From positions 6,215,463 through 6,279,462 of the forward strand of contig NC_036456.1 in assembly GCF_002775205.1 (NCBI RefSeq): a stretch of 64,000 nt of DNA, in the 5' to 3' direction. Every line of letters starts with the position of its first letter. Within the stretch, counting starts at the first letter, position 1. A model generated the notes under the pieces. The model saw only the letters and a list, made by a program, of their open reading frames with translations, searched no databases and was not told where the DNA came from. Both the position numbers and the translations under genes were made by a program. Of the stretch, positions 22,951 to 50,895 are shown piece by piece. This stretch comes from Xiphophorus maculatus. Taxonomy: Eukaryota > Chordata > Actinopteri > Cyprinodontiformes > Poeciliidae.

Positions 22951-24523
22951 GCTGAGAAGCGTGTTACAGTCATTTCTCTGAAAAAAAATAAGAATAAAGA
23001 GGTTATGAGAAGTGGCATCCTTCAATTTTTCCACCGGATCTTTTCTGCTAACAGAACAAAATTACGATACTATAAATCTTACATTCTAACTGGGAAATTG
23101 CAAACATTTCTCTGGTGAACTTCAGTATTTTTCACAGAGTCAAACCTTGATGCAGTTTAAAACAGAAACGTTTTCTTGTGAAAAGAAGACTGGCGCAGTT
23201 GGTGAGTTTGGAATGATGTTGGCTTGAGGTGGAAATTAGAATCAGAATCTCCATACAGCGTGTCAGAACAGGGAAAGATGAACTGGTAGACAGCTGTGCT
23301 GAGAAGATGAAACTCTACGGACCAACCCCAGTAGATGTTGTAGCGCTTCAAAAATGATCACTATCTGCTAAATATTTGCACTGGATCTCGTGAGATTTAC
23401 ATTCTGTTGTTCTCCGTCTTCCTGCAGGCTTGATTGAAATAGAAATGAAGGAAAATCATTTTGTTACATTGGCCATAATATAACATTTGTTTTAAAAATT
23501 CTTCTTGTTTGTCTTTTGTAAAATTGTGTTTTGGGGGGAGTTTTGTTATTAGCCGTCAGCCATAACAGTCAAAATGGCCGAACACAAATACCTGAATTAT
23601 GTCAAAAATGTACATGTGATTCACACTTTTTGACTTCAGTTAGTGAAACTTAAATAATCCGAGGAAAACTCCTAGTGTGATTGTTAGAATTAATATGTTT
23701 TGTTGTCTTTCTTACATTAGTAGTTTTATATTACTAGCTGTTTTTTTTTTATTTTAAGGTTTAGTGTTCTCACCCCAGAGAGGAAGAACTTGTTATGACT
23801 GTGTGTAAGACATAACTAACCTTTCCTTGACCTCAAGCATGTTTTCACAGATGCTTCTTTAGGAGAAATTCCTGAGATACTCCTTATTTGCCTCTAATTG
23901 TCTGTGTGTAGAATTTAGTTTCTGTTTTCCCTTCCTTGTTATCAGGGTAGCCCCCCAATTTTTTGTTAAGATCTCTCTCCCACATTCCATTCACTCCCTT
24001 TCTCTGCTAATAAAAAGACAAGTTCTGCAGCAGGATGGCAGAACGCAAGGAGATCGGCTTGTAGGAGCCGATCCTCTGTGCCTTCTCAATTCTTGCAAGA
24101 ATTTGGTTGAAAACTAAGTAACGTTGTCTGTGGTTCTTTTTGTATAGCTTGAGAAAATACCTATGAGTGACATAAAGTGAACTTAAAGTACAACAAACAC
24201 TAGACCAACAATAGACCTGCACAGTGTCAGGATCTTGGGTTGTTTGACTCGGTTTTGGGTTTTGTTCATTTCTGTGTTTTTTTAGTTCCTTTCCTTTGAT
24301 TAGATCAGCCGTGTTTTTGTTTTACTTTGGTTCAGTCCTTTCTTAGTGATTACAGTTTATTATGTTTATGTCTTGTGTCGAATATGTTCTTAGTTACTCG
24401 AGTTTTATTATGTTTCTTATGATATTCATAAGAAACATATGAATGTTGTGTATGTTGCAGCCTCTCACTTTCTCCCCTCACACATGCAACCCGTTAGCCA
24501 ATCAGCCCAGGTCTTTTGTTCAA

Positions 24524-24670
24524 CACTGTAAAAAAAAAACCCATCTTCAATTGAAGGTAAAATACCAGCAGCTGTGATTACCAGAATTTTACTGTATTTA
24601 TAGTGTAAAATTCTTTGGTTGCCACAGCTGCTGATATTTTACCGTAAATTAGAGACACATTTTTACAGTG
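24524..24670. mobile_element. Fold-back MITE
   Basis: Ends are CACTGTAAAAA and its reverse complement TTTTTACAGTG. The inside is a long imperfect hairpin centred near 24600 (TAAAATACCAGCAGCTGTG against CACAGCTGCTGATATTTTA). There is no coding capacity. A related but distinct fold-back repeat is at 49.74 kb. Confidence 0.65.
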
Positions 24671-27020
24671 CAGCTTTCACCCTCACAGTACTGAAACCCT
24701 TCTCCTGCTGACACTCCTCGCTGTTCCTCCTGTTAAACCCCGTTACCAGTTTTATCCCGTCTCCTCCTCATGTTACCCCTGTTGCTGTCTATTTTCCCTG
24801 GATTTCTGTTTTTGTTCTCCTCTGGCTCCCTGTGCTCCTGCGGGGGTTTTTTTTGTAAGTCTATTTTCATCAAAACATTTAACACTCTCCAAGCTCCCAG
24901 TTCCTCTCTGCATTTTGGTCCATCAATAAACTCACAACTCATGACACACAGAGTTTATTTCATTTCAGAGTTCACTTAATTTCTAGTTTGTTTTGATTAA
25001 ACATGTTTTTTGTTTTCTCATTCTATAAACGTAGCTCATCACTAGATCAGTTTGGTTTCCCACCCCAGGCCGTTTCTGCCATAAATCCACCATAAACAGT
25101 CACATGTTTCCCTGTGTTATCAAAGGCTTTACTGTTTTCTGTTGAATGGACTTTGCCAACTGAATACTTGCTCTAAATCTTATACCTTGCCTGAAAAACA
25201 TACACCAATATTTGCATAGATATTTGCATGTGACCATTGACGACTAGATTAGCCGGATCGCAGGAGACCTAATGAAGAATTCATTTTATTGGAATCTATA
25301 TTTATGTTTTGGATTGGTGGATATCTTGAAATAGCTGTGGGAAGATAATTAATGTTTTTGTGACAAATGTTTCGTGATTTTGTTTTTGTTTTGGAAAATA
25401 CAACTTATTTGATCATTTTCCCCAGTCAAGAAAGAATTTCTCCCAAGCGAGACAAATAAAGATACTAAACTTTTTAATTCAGTAGTCAGTAATAAAAGGT
25501 GTACACAACAAAAACTCTCTTTATTTAATATTTTACAAAAATTTACACAGCCAAAATATACATGTACAAGTACTAGTGCATTGTTATACAGTTAGAAAAA
25601 AACAGGAGAAACACATAAAGCCATTAACTGCTGAATTAACTGTATGACATTTTCTATTGTTTGAATAATAATTTTTTTTTCCCTTAGCAGAGCTTTCACA
25701 TCATCAAAAAGTGTATATCATATATGAGTTAGACACAACCCATGACTGTACTTACAGTATGAACATTTACATATTGCTACAGCAACATAAAGTATGTGCT
25801 CAATCGATAAGAGTTCACATAAAAAATATTGACAATCAAAAAGAAAATGGTTGATTTTGCCAAACCGTTTTACTCCAGAAGTCATCAATTCACATTATGT
25901 GGCATTTAAAGATAATGTAAGGGAAATTCCCTCAATATACAATATATTTAAGTTTTTATAATGATAATAACCTTCCTGTCTTGCTACAGTTGTAACCCAG
26001 TAAAAAAAAAAATAAAGGTATTTTGTATTGAGTTAAGTTCATAGAATGAATAATAATTCAGAATGTGTTAAACATGTTAGCTTAAATATGTTTAAATTGT
26101 TATAAATAAGTGTTAACAAAATTTTTTACTTACAGGTACTTTAAGTAATATGGTATAATAAGTTAAAAGAATTTTGAAAAATGTACTTAGAACCATTTTA
26201 TAGAAAAGTAATCGTCATCATATTTTATTTTGAAGGGCTAATGTTTGTAAGAGGAAGTGAGGTAGAGCAAAGCAACTTTACTGGTCCGTGGTTGGCTGAG
26301 GGCCAGGAAGCGATAGGAGAGTAGAGTGGAGAGACAGGAAATAACGTTCAGTATATAGAAATGAGAAAGGAAAGAGATGAACCGCGCTGAAAAAACGTGG
26401 CGGAGTTATTAAGAAACGAGTGTTTTTGCAGATATTTAGGCTTTCAACTCGACAGTCTGTTAATAGATATAGACTCTACACTCTTGTTTGCAGCTACTGT
26501 GATAATTTCAGACCGGAATTCACTGTACAGTAGGTGGAAGGTCACACGTAATGCTCGCTAACGCATTAGCATTTGAATCTGTGAGCTAACTCGGCTAACA
26601 GAAGATGTAGCTAAGATTTCCGTCGTGGGAGCGTCCAGAGTTGAACTTAGAGCAGAGAGATGAGCTTACACTGAGAGTTTTGTGTCTGCGTTGGACTTTC
26701 CTGCTGTTTCCTGAATCCTGTGGACCGAGGGACTGAAGAGCTGAAGACATCTGGCCAACTGGGACTAAGGACAAGTGAAATTCCAAGAAGGTTCAAGATT
26801 TTCCCTTGGGAGTAAGGTACCAATTCCACTCTTCATCATCACATCAGGCCTGCAACTAGGTTTTTTTTGGGGGGGGGGGCGACTATATTTTAGTTAGTTA
26901 TTGCCAGCTTAGTATATTGACAATCAAATATACACACTGTAAGTTAGTGTGGGCCCACGTTAACTTATATAGGTTGTCAAGAAAATCCGAGCTCATCCCA
27001 CTTCCCCATGCTGGAGATTT

Positions 27021-27204
27021 TAGTTTAACAGTAATAATAAATAAAGTTATCTTTAAAATGAATCACTCAAGTGACATCAAGGCCCAACAGTAGACTTAAG
27101 TGTCAATAAAGTTAGTTTAACAGTTATAATAAATAAAGTTATCTTTAAAATGAATCACTCAAGTGACATTAAGGCCCAACAGTAGACTTAAGTGTCAATA
27201 AAAT
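27021..27204. repeat. Tandem duplication, 92-bp unit, two copies
   Basis: Copies start at 27021 and 27113 and differ at only a few positions. Each contains AATAAATAAAG and the CCCAACAGTAGACTTAAG block. The origin is unknown. Confidence 0.85.
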
Positions 27205-27959
27205 AAATCTGGTTGTGTGTGTTGTTTTTGTCTCATGCAAACTTTGCTTTAATTCTACTTTTCTCTATTTAATCATAAGAAATCATAGTCAGTCAGAGAG
27301 AGTCATTAAACAGGAAAAGCAGGTTTCCTGGAAAAAGAGGAAGTAAGTTTCCAGCCTGCAGATTTATAAAAAATAGCTGAGACTATTTCTTATTTTAAAT
27401 CATGAAAGTTTTAAAGAATGAAATCTAAAACATTTTGAGTAATTTGATAAGATTCAAAGTAAAATACTTATATTAATATTGGTTTACTTGTAATAATACT
27501 TACAGTTACATTTGTGGGAACACTTACAAGAAAAACAAGTAACTGTAACTTTGGCATCAAATAATTAGAATCATGGATTATTCTTGGTTTCTTTTCAGAA
27601 AACATCTGTAATAACTCACATTAAGATTATAATAAGTATAATTAATAAGTTATGGTTATAAAATCATAAATGAATGATAAATCAGAGAAGCTGAAGAAAA
27701 TAAATGTGATATAAATGTGATTTTGACATTGAACTTGAAATGGTGTAAAAGGTGTAACTGCAATTAAACATCACTGATATGTTGGAGGTAGAGAGTAGGT
27801 GAAAGGTGAAAGGCAAGGAACTAACAGGAGAGCAGAGATGATCAACGCCTTATTTAGAGAGTAGGTGAAAGGTTGTGCAGGCAAGGGACATAGGAGGTTG
27901 AGCAACCCTGAGACATTAGCACAGACATCAGGACATAATGTCTGTAAGACAGTGATGGA

Positions 27960-28660
27960 TATGAGATCATCTGTCTAAGCAGACAGCCAATGAAAACGCA
28001 CCAAAAGGTGGATAAACCCTATAAAAGGTGGGTGCAAAAGAGGAACCGTTCGTTGGATCCTCCGGGCAGCTTCGAGCCAAGATCGAGATGGACAAAGAAC
28101 TCTGCAGCTGAAGAAGAGCCGGGGCCACGGAGCCGAAGACTGTCCGGCCATGGGGACCAACCCGTCAGCCCTACAACCTGTGGCTTCAAATCGCACTTCT
28201 CTCATCGGCTGGGTTCAGACCCCAAAGACAAAGATGAAGACAAAGACAAAGAAGAAGAACTGGTGCCTTTTTTCCTGCCAGCACCAAGTCCTGTGTGACC
28301 TCACCATCCATGCGGAGAAGAAGCTCATCAGACCTACAGAGATTCCTGCCTTCGCCGATCAACATCTTCCTCCTGCTGCAACACCTTCTTCATCATCAGA
28401 CCTGCGGAGATCCTGGCCTTCATCGATCGGCGTCTTCCTCCTGCTGCAGCACCTTCTTCGTCGTCGTGCCAGGTCTGGGGTTCGAGGCGCCAGGCTCCGT
28501 CCGTCTCTCTCAAAGGTTCCCTTTTTTAGTTCTCAGTGTCAGCAGTAGGGAAAAATAGACTAGATGACTGATTTTACTTATTTGATTATTTCTGCTACTG
28601 AATTAAGCTGTACTGACCCTTGCAAAAATGCCTTACTAATAAAATATTTAGCATAAAGAA
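27960..28660 (+). repeat. LTR-like segment with TATA box, internal 68-bp tandem repeat and poly(A) signal
   Basis: TATAAAAGG at about 28020 is followed by a purine-rich then CT-rich transcribed-looking stretch. A 68-bp unit is repeated at 28330-28397 and 28398-28465, and AATAAA follows at about 28639. This order fits a solo LTR or a retroelement leader. I could not find clean ends or a target duplication, so this is tentative. Confidence 0.3.
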
Positions 28661-29811
28661 AATCTAAAAGATGTTGTGGACATTCAGTTAATGAGTCACC
28701 TTAAAGTTCTTTGATGGTTGTAAAATAGCTATGATGTTTGATTCTGGAGAGGAAGAAGTGGAAAATGTTTTATAGGTTGCTGGTAGCCCATATTTAAAAC
28801 GTCATCCTTGGGACTCGCCCGAGTCACTAAAACCTACCTGGTTCAATAACAAATGCAAGTTGTAAAATAGAGAACGAGCGACCGTTAACAGGTGTGCTCT
28901 GTGAAACTAGTTGGCTGTAGGCTGCTCAGTCTGGCTAATTCACAGGGGGAAGAAGGGTGGGACACCTGGATGTAGGCCGTAAGAAAACCAGGCGAATCGT
29001 TTCTCGAAACCAGCTTAAACAGAGTTTACTTCAGTTCTGGACAGGGTAAATCCCAGCAGATTTAGGAAACTCAATTAACCCGTTAGAAGGAGAGCTGGTA
29101 GCACATCTCCCCTCTCAGAAGAGGAAGTAGAGAGTGAGAGAGTAGAGACAGAAAGGAGGGGGGGGGTGTTGCGCAACAACAAGGTTTTGTGAAACCAAAA
29201 GGCAGAAACTTTGAGCATTTTTGTGAATTTATTATTGTGTTTAATATATGTTCAAAAGTATTACTCTAAGATGAGTGAAACTTAACATATGTTTAAACAC
29301 GAGAGTGTATTAGAGTTATTATTTGTAAGTTAACGGGTTTAATGAACTCAGGGGCCCTTACCTACTTTAGAGCGGTATAACTGGGCTACACTGTATTGGC
29401 TCAAGACGAGATGGCAGGAATATATTTCTCTCAAGAGCACCAAGATAGTCAAAGCTTCCTTAAAATCGGGACAAAAATTTTCAGCAAAATCTTGTATGGA
29501 GTAGGCATTGATTAATTTCATTTATGACCCAACCATTTCTGTGCGTATATGTTGGGGTTTTTTTTGACTAATGTTCTTTGATACTTCTTTTCAAGCTTCT
29601 TCAAGATGTGTTTGTTTTTACATTTTAAGTCTAGATTGTGTAGCTAACAGGATCCTATAAAACACTCTTGTGTATTTTTGAGTCTGATTCTTATTTCCTC
29701 TTTAAGAACTAAGAAACTCAACTATTGGTTGAACTGAAATCTAAATTAAGATCCACAGGAATAATAATAAATTCACTACATCAAGTTACTGCATATCTAT
29801 ACGTCAGTGTT

Positions 29812-30350
29812 GTAGTACCGGTCTCGAGACCGTTTTTAGAAGGTCTCGTCTCGGACTCAACCGCATTTGGTCTCGGTCTCGGGTGCTGAGGACTCGGGAT
29901 GTTATTTCAAGACCAGTCAAGACCGCAACTGTGGAAATATCACTAAACTTGCAGCATACTGTCCAGTTTATTTGTTAACGTGTTTGTTTTCACCGGATGC
30001 AAAACGCACCGATTAAAATCCAAGCAGTAACGTGACTTACCAATTACGTGTTTCTGTTGCCCCCCTCCCCACCTTTCACTCGCACGCGGCGCTCCGAGAC
30101 ATGCGCAGTGGTTTTCTTTGAGCAGCAGAAGATGTCTGTCTAATCGTCAGTAATAGAATTGCGCTGCATAAATCAGAAGAAATTCGATGGCGACAGCTAA
30201 ATCAGCAGCGCTTCGCTTTCACAGGCGGCGGGGACTACATCTAACTTTTTTCGTCACTTAGAAAAGAAGCTCAAAGGAAGGTAAACTCCGTTGACGTAAT
30301 GTTAGCAAAGCTAGCTGTAAGATACACATAAGCATTTGTGATGAAAAAAA
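29812..30350 (+). mobile_element. Degraded hAT-like element with BED-finger-like fragment
   Basis: It starts with a palindromic block rich in GGTCTCGAGACC. At about 30229-30280 the plus strand reads GTTSNFFRHLEKKLKG, which resembles the His-containing end of a BED zinc finger at the N-terminus of hAT transposases. Boundaries and target duplication were not resolved. Confidence 0.35.
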
Positions 30351-30838
30351 GTCACTCACTGCGCTGAATTATTGTGTGGAGGTGTCTACTAATGTGTCGC
30401 ATATATGGGACAACGCTGTGTCCAAAAGTCTGCAATATACATTATTGCATTGTGACATTCACGAACAATCTGAATCTTCTGAACTTCTCTTTACTAACAA
30501 GATAGGACTCGAGTCTCCCTGAGAGCCGTTCTTTGTTCTTGTAATGCTCTGCATACATTGCAGTAGCTATCATTATTTTATTTAATTATATACATTGATA
30601 TTTAATTAGCAAATAAATAAAACACAAGAACGAAAGAGCACGCAGAGCATGCGCATTGCTCTTTGATTGTGTTCGTTCAAAGTGGCAGCTGTAATGTCTG
30701 CCATGATGGTAGACATTACAGCATTGTGCTGCCTGGCTTCATGCAGTGGGAGAGAGAGTGAGAACAGTCATGGTGAGCGCCTTGTGTTTGGTTATCGATA
30801 TCGGAAGCGAAAGAAAGTGGATTGGTGCATCGCTAGTT

Positions 30839-46172
<15,334 letters not shown>

Positions 46173-46799
46173 CAGTGTGTCCTTGTGCTTCCTGTGGAGT
46201 GATAGTCATTTGACTAGAATTCACTAAATTAATAAATTAACTTTTTTATTTATTTTTATCAGCATGCTAGACTTTCTGACCAAAATCATGATTAACGAGA
46301 GAGTAAAAAAAAAACCTTAAAGGTTCGCTGCAAATTTTGCTGATTTTCTAAGAATGTACATAGAATTTTGTAATGCCACAAAATAAACAATATGGAACAG
46401 ATATTGATATTTTCTTTAGTTTTGAATCTTTTTGACATCATCTATGAAGAGTCCATATTGCACATAGTTTAGTTTTCATTTTCTGACTGTACATTGACTA
46501 AGTGCACAAAATAAGTGAAATTTGTATATGCTTCATGATATATTATTTTGAACTCCCCTAGCAACGTGATGTTTCACTCGCATCATACGTGGTAATAACA
46601 ATTTGACAAATTCTGGCAAATACAATTTCACATGCAAAAATTCTTCCAGTTTAAGACATTATGAAATCTGAAGTCTCTCCCAAATGAGAAGCAAAGAACA
46701 AATATTAATCCATGTTCCAATTGTTGACTGAAAAAGAGTTATTCGGTCTAATGTCAAATAAAAAGTTGAAAGAAGGAAAGAAAGAGAAAAAATACTCAC

Positions 46800-46868
46800 A
46801 AGTAGTTCTGTAGCTGATGAAAGAGCTGCTTGATCTGTCCCCAGATCAAACATACATCCCAGATCAAC
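46800..46868 (-). promoter_or_regulatory. 5' noncoding exon of the NCC gene with a short upstream ORF
   Basis: A donor CTACTT|GTGAGT at 46800 pairs with the acceptor CACAG before 46191. There is no ATG in frame with the cotransporter in this exon. An upstream ATG at 46857 opens a three-codon ORF (ATG TAT GTT TGA, 46857-46846). The transcription start is inferred from the TATA box position. Confidence 0.6.
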
Positions 46869-46886
46869 ACACCGCAAAACTCTTGT

Positions 46887-46894
46887 AATTTATA
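46887..46894 (-). promoter_or_regulatory. TATA box of the NCC gene
   Basis: TATAAATT on the minus strand, about 25-30 bp before the inferred start of the 5' noncoding exon. Its spacing to that exon and its donor supports a core promoter. Confidence 0.55.
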
Positions 46895-49739
46895 CCTTGG
46901 TGAGGCAGGTTACATCCCTCCCATTTACTTCATGCACTTTCCTCCCCCTCAGACACACACAGACACGCATACATAGTCACACTCATTCCATTCTATGAGG
47001 GTGTGTGGGTGTTCAAAAAACACCCAGACACATGCACATGGAAAGGTATGCGCGCACACAGTCACACATATGCAAATGCAATTTTATATTGGCTTTTGTT
47101 GAGCCACAAATGGTTTCCAATTTTCCACCTCTAGTTTCTGGAAAATGGTGTTTGGAAATGTGAGTCTTAGACACAAAACTATGAGAGCGTGAGCCGCTGG
47201 TTTATAGCGGTAAAGTTATTGGAGTGAACAGGGAGAATAAGCGGGTGCTAAGTTGCCATGGTGGCTTTGTAAGATCAATACGACTTGCTTATGTTGCTAC
47301 CAAACGTGAAATCGATTGACTTTTTTTTTCCCAAAATTTGTTTTATCTGCAATTTTACATTTAACTGAGCTGTTTTACAACGTACAAATGCCGCAAAAAC
47401 AAAGCTACACCACAAAATCTCAAATTTAGATCTATTTTGTTTTCCAAATACAATTTTCAAAACAATTGTATTTTGTTGGAGATGTTCTTTACTTTTAATT
47501 TTGAAAACTAGTTTGAAATTCAAACTTAACACTTTTTAAAATGAGTCCGTATAGGAAGTTAACACTAGAATGGCTTGAGTTAGTCCACTTTGACATATAC
47601 CTATTTCGGCTTAGATAGTCCAACTGGCCTGAAGGATTTTATCTAGCAGGTGCTTTTGTTCAGTAAATAGGGCCATTACCTTATCAGTACCCTGGTAATG
47701 GCCTCAACGCATCTCAGAGTTGCACAATTGTTCCTTAGACTTCGACTTCGACTTAGACTGACTTTGTTGTCATTTTCAATGCACAGGGTGTATAAAGAAC
47801 GAAATTTCGTTGCATACGGCTCAGGACAATGTTTGAGGTTCCAATGTATTAGCTGTTTTCAACAGGCGCTTTTGTTCCGTAAATAAGGCCATTACTGGCG
47901 CACCCAAGCACAATGAAATCATTATAACCTCCTGAGACCCAGATCTCTTTTGCTTACACTTTTTTCATGTTTTTTTGAGGTGGATCAACACAATTAATTT
48001 GGTTAGTTTATTTCTAAACTGTCATGTTATACCCTCTTAGCTTTATTTCAAAGAGAAACATTACTAATTTCTTTTAGAAAAACCTTTGCATACTTTTTGA
48101 AACAGATTCTATGTTTTGCAAACTCTATGTACATTTGGCAAAATGACCTGGATAATGCAGCACAACATCATGGATCAGCTGCAAAAGGTCACATCTCTCC
48201 AAAAACACTTCATGTATGCTTCAAAACTAAACTGAAGAGCATTACCTACAGGAGACCTGATCTCCTGCTGGTATCATAGATACCCACCCCCAACATGGAC
48301 TATTCACATTCCCACCTTCTGGCCCGACGGTCAACGACCACATTTACAATTGAAGAAGGGATGCTAATTTGAGCCATCAGAGTCGTCAGGGTGGACTCCG
48401 GCCTTTTGGCCCTGTTGAGCCGATATGGGAAGGACTCGAAAACTGAGCAACTCAACTTTATTTATTTTTATTTTCCAGAACTGTTGACAATACATAGGCT
48501 TGTAGTGTTTTCTACATCAATAAAAAACAGTTGTCACTGACCATAGTAAAAATAGGATCAGGGCCCCCTACCCTACGACTCTCTATTCCTTTTTTGTCCA
48601 AGCAAGAATTGATTTCTGGAACATCAGCCAAATGCCATCCCAATGATGCCAAAAACTCACTAATCGATTTCTATTCAAAAACTAGCTAATAGTTTCAACA
48701 ATGTGCTACAGGTGTAGGTGTTACAGGAAACCAAGATTTGCGTATTGCAGCTACACTGAAGCAAAAACAAATAGGTGCTTGATTGTGGCTAATGTTCTAC
48801 ATTGTCCTTTAACAAAGAGGTTTTGGTAAAAAAAAAAAAAAAAAAAAAAGCCCAACTAACTAAAAAACAACAACGTTACAATAACTTTGAGTGCCCATTA
48901 ACAGGTGGGGATTTCTTTACTTTTTTTGCAGTGTGTTCTCCATAGCCCTGCTATAATTAGACTCGCTGTCAGGCGTTGAATACCAACTTACACACAAAGC
49001 CTTTGTGCTCCAGCTGAAGCCCCTCATTGCACCCACGCTGCTGGAAGAAGAAGAAGAAGAAGTCAGGTACGTCTTCTGTGATCCAAAATTGAAATATCAA
49101 CCTTTTATGTTCTTCTTGGTGCAAAAGGAAGAACAGAATATGTTTAAATTTTTTATAAGTTTTGAAACTCGGACTTTGCTGAAACGGTTTGAAATGCTGA
49201 CATGGTGATGAGAAGGTTTCCATAGGAGACTTTATATCTTTGAGAAGGAATTGAGGTTCATTCTTTACCTCATTGCTTTATCTCATTAAGTTATGCAGAA
49301 ATTTGTCATATGCCTTATCACATGTCCTAGTCTCAACTGCAAGGCCTGCGTGACTTCATTTTCGGTAACCACCCATTGGAGTCTAAGGGCCCCTGCAGAC
49401 ATCCAGGTGCCGATCGAAAAGGTCAGCTTTGCTTGGACGCAGTAGCAGTGGATGCAAAAACTGAATTCATATTCTGTTGACAAACCAGAAATCTGTTCTT
49501 CTCCTGTACTGAGTAGACTGTTTTTAAGTCGGTGTATAAAGAAGGTCCTCATTACTTATCTAACTATATTTAACATGTCGGGTTCTTGAAGTATGTTACT
49601 GAGTTAAATTGTAACACAAGGAGTCATTTCGTCGGTACTGCTTATGCTTGTGCTGTAGCAGTTTCTTTCTTAGTTGGGATTTTTGAATACCTGACCTATA
49701 AATAAAACAAACAAGTAAACTAAGAAATAATCCTGTAAG

Positions 49740-49986
49740 ATACTGGCTACAGATGCCAGTATTTTACTGTAAATGTGCCATATTTTATTTTGACAGTAGA
49801 CAACCGTTAAGGTAAATACAGTATATTTACTGTAAAAAAAAAAGGGTAAAATACTGTTGAATTTAGCTGCCAGTAAGTTATTGTAAATTTACACGTTCAA
49901 TACGGTAATAAATTTTAAAAATCATTCACTGTTAAATACAGCGGTAAAACAAAACAGTAAAATACCGGCGTCTGTAGCTACCAGTA
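49740..49986. mobile_element. MITE with imperfect terminal inverted repeats
   Basis: The left arm TACTGGCTACAGATGCCAGT and the right arm (reverse complement with a 3-nt insertion) frame an AT-rich centre with repeated TTTACTGTAAA blocks. There is no coding capacity. Confidence 0.55.
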
Positions 49987-50689
49987 TTTTGCTGTTTATT
50001 TATGTTGCTGGGATCAGGCACAGTTGCCTTTGCAAAAAAAAAAAAAAAAAAAGGTTTTATTTACGTTGACAGTTGACACAGATAACTCGCGTTGTCTCAC
50101 TCGGTGCCTAACACGCCTCAGCAGAGCGAAGCGGTGCACAGACTAGCAAAAAACGCACGTTCAAGGAACACAGTTAAACAGTAGCATTCAATGACATCTA
50201 GGAAATATCAGTACTGCTGATTAAGGCAGGAGACAGACAGACAAACTAAGTTCTGAAAGAATGAACAAACGACAATGAAAACTGGACTTATCACAAACCA
50301 AACAAATTGAGTGGGGTATCTGTGAACTATAATACACATCAACAGCATATTCATATGTGATCTGACTGTGATAAATTTGGTGTCTCTCACATTTAGTTTC
50401 ACTACTCCATGCATTTCATCAGTAAGCTCCTGCAAACAGAGGAACGTTGAGCAGTCTTAGTTTGACGGTAGAACAGAAGTTCAGAAAGTGCCGCAGTTGG
50501 TGCAGTTTTAAAATGCATGACCAAGGATTCAAGGGCTGGTTATTGTCATACCGCAGTAACCACATACTGCTCGTTTGTGGTTACAAAATTCCAACAAAGG
50601 TCCCAGATTAAGAAATTTACTACACAAAATTGTTTTAAAAATAAACAATAAGTAATGTATAGATATGCATGTGTAAATAATCTATCAGG

Positions 50690-50895
50690 TGAAGCTGTAT
50701 TTGGTGCAGCCTGAGTTCAGGAGTCTGACTGCTGAAGGGAAGAATCTGTTCCTCAGCCTGGTGGTTTTGCTCTGGATGCTCCTCAGCCTCCTGCCTGAGG
50801 GGAGCAGCTGGAGGAGAGTTTCTGCACCAGGGTCTGTGGGACGATGGTGTTGAAGGCTGAGGAAGAGTTCAAAAAGAGCAGATGTATGCAAGAGT
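50690..50895 (-). mobile_element. Non-LTR retrotransposon 3' fragment
   Basis: The minus strand encodes LLQLLPSGRRLRSIQ then RLRNRFFPSAVRLLNS, the pattern seen at the C-terminal end of many fish LINE polyproteins (PLPxGRRxRSI...FFPxAIRLLN). Upstream sequence is absent, so this is a 5'-truncated insertion. The clade is not assigned. Confidence 0.6.

Larger units (their letters stand above)
22951..30838. other. Gene-poor, repeat-rich interval
   Basis: No gene supported. The minus strand at 23157-23351 is open but unlike CTLDs or Ig domains. Perfect inverted repeats lie at 24410-24438 (13-bp arms, 3-nt loop) and 30688-30722 (12-bp arms, 11-nt loop). The MITE, tandem repeats and transposon-like segments inside it are listed separately. 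Its right end includes the probable 3' UTR of the NCC gene (TTTATT, a minus-strand AATAAA, near 30576). Confidence 0.5.

Noticed and set aside
23157-23351. Minus-strand 64-aa frame as a further lectin exon
   Set aside because: It lacks the WIGL, Cys and EPN/WND landmarks seen in the neighbouring CTLDs.
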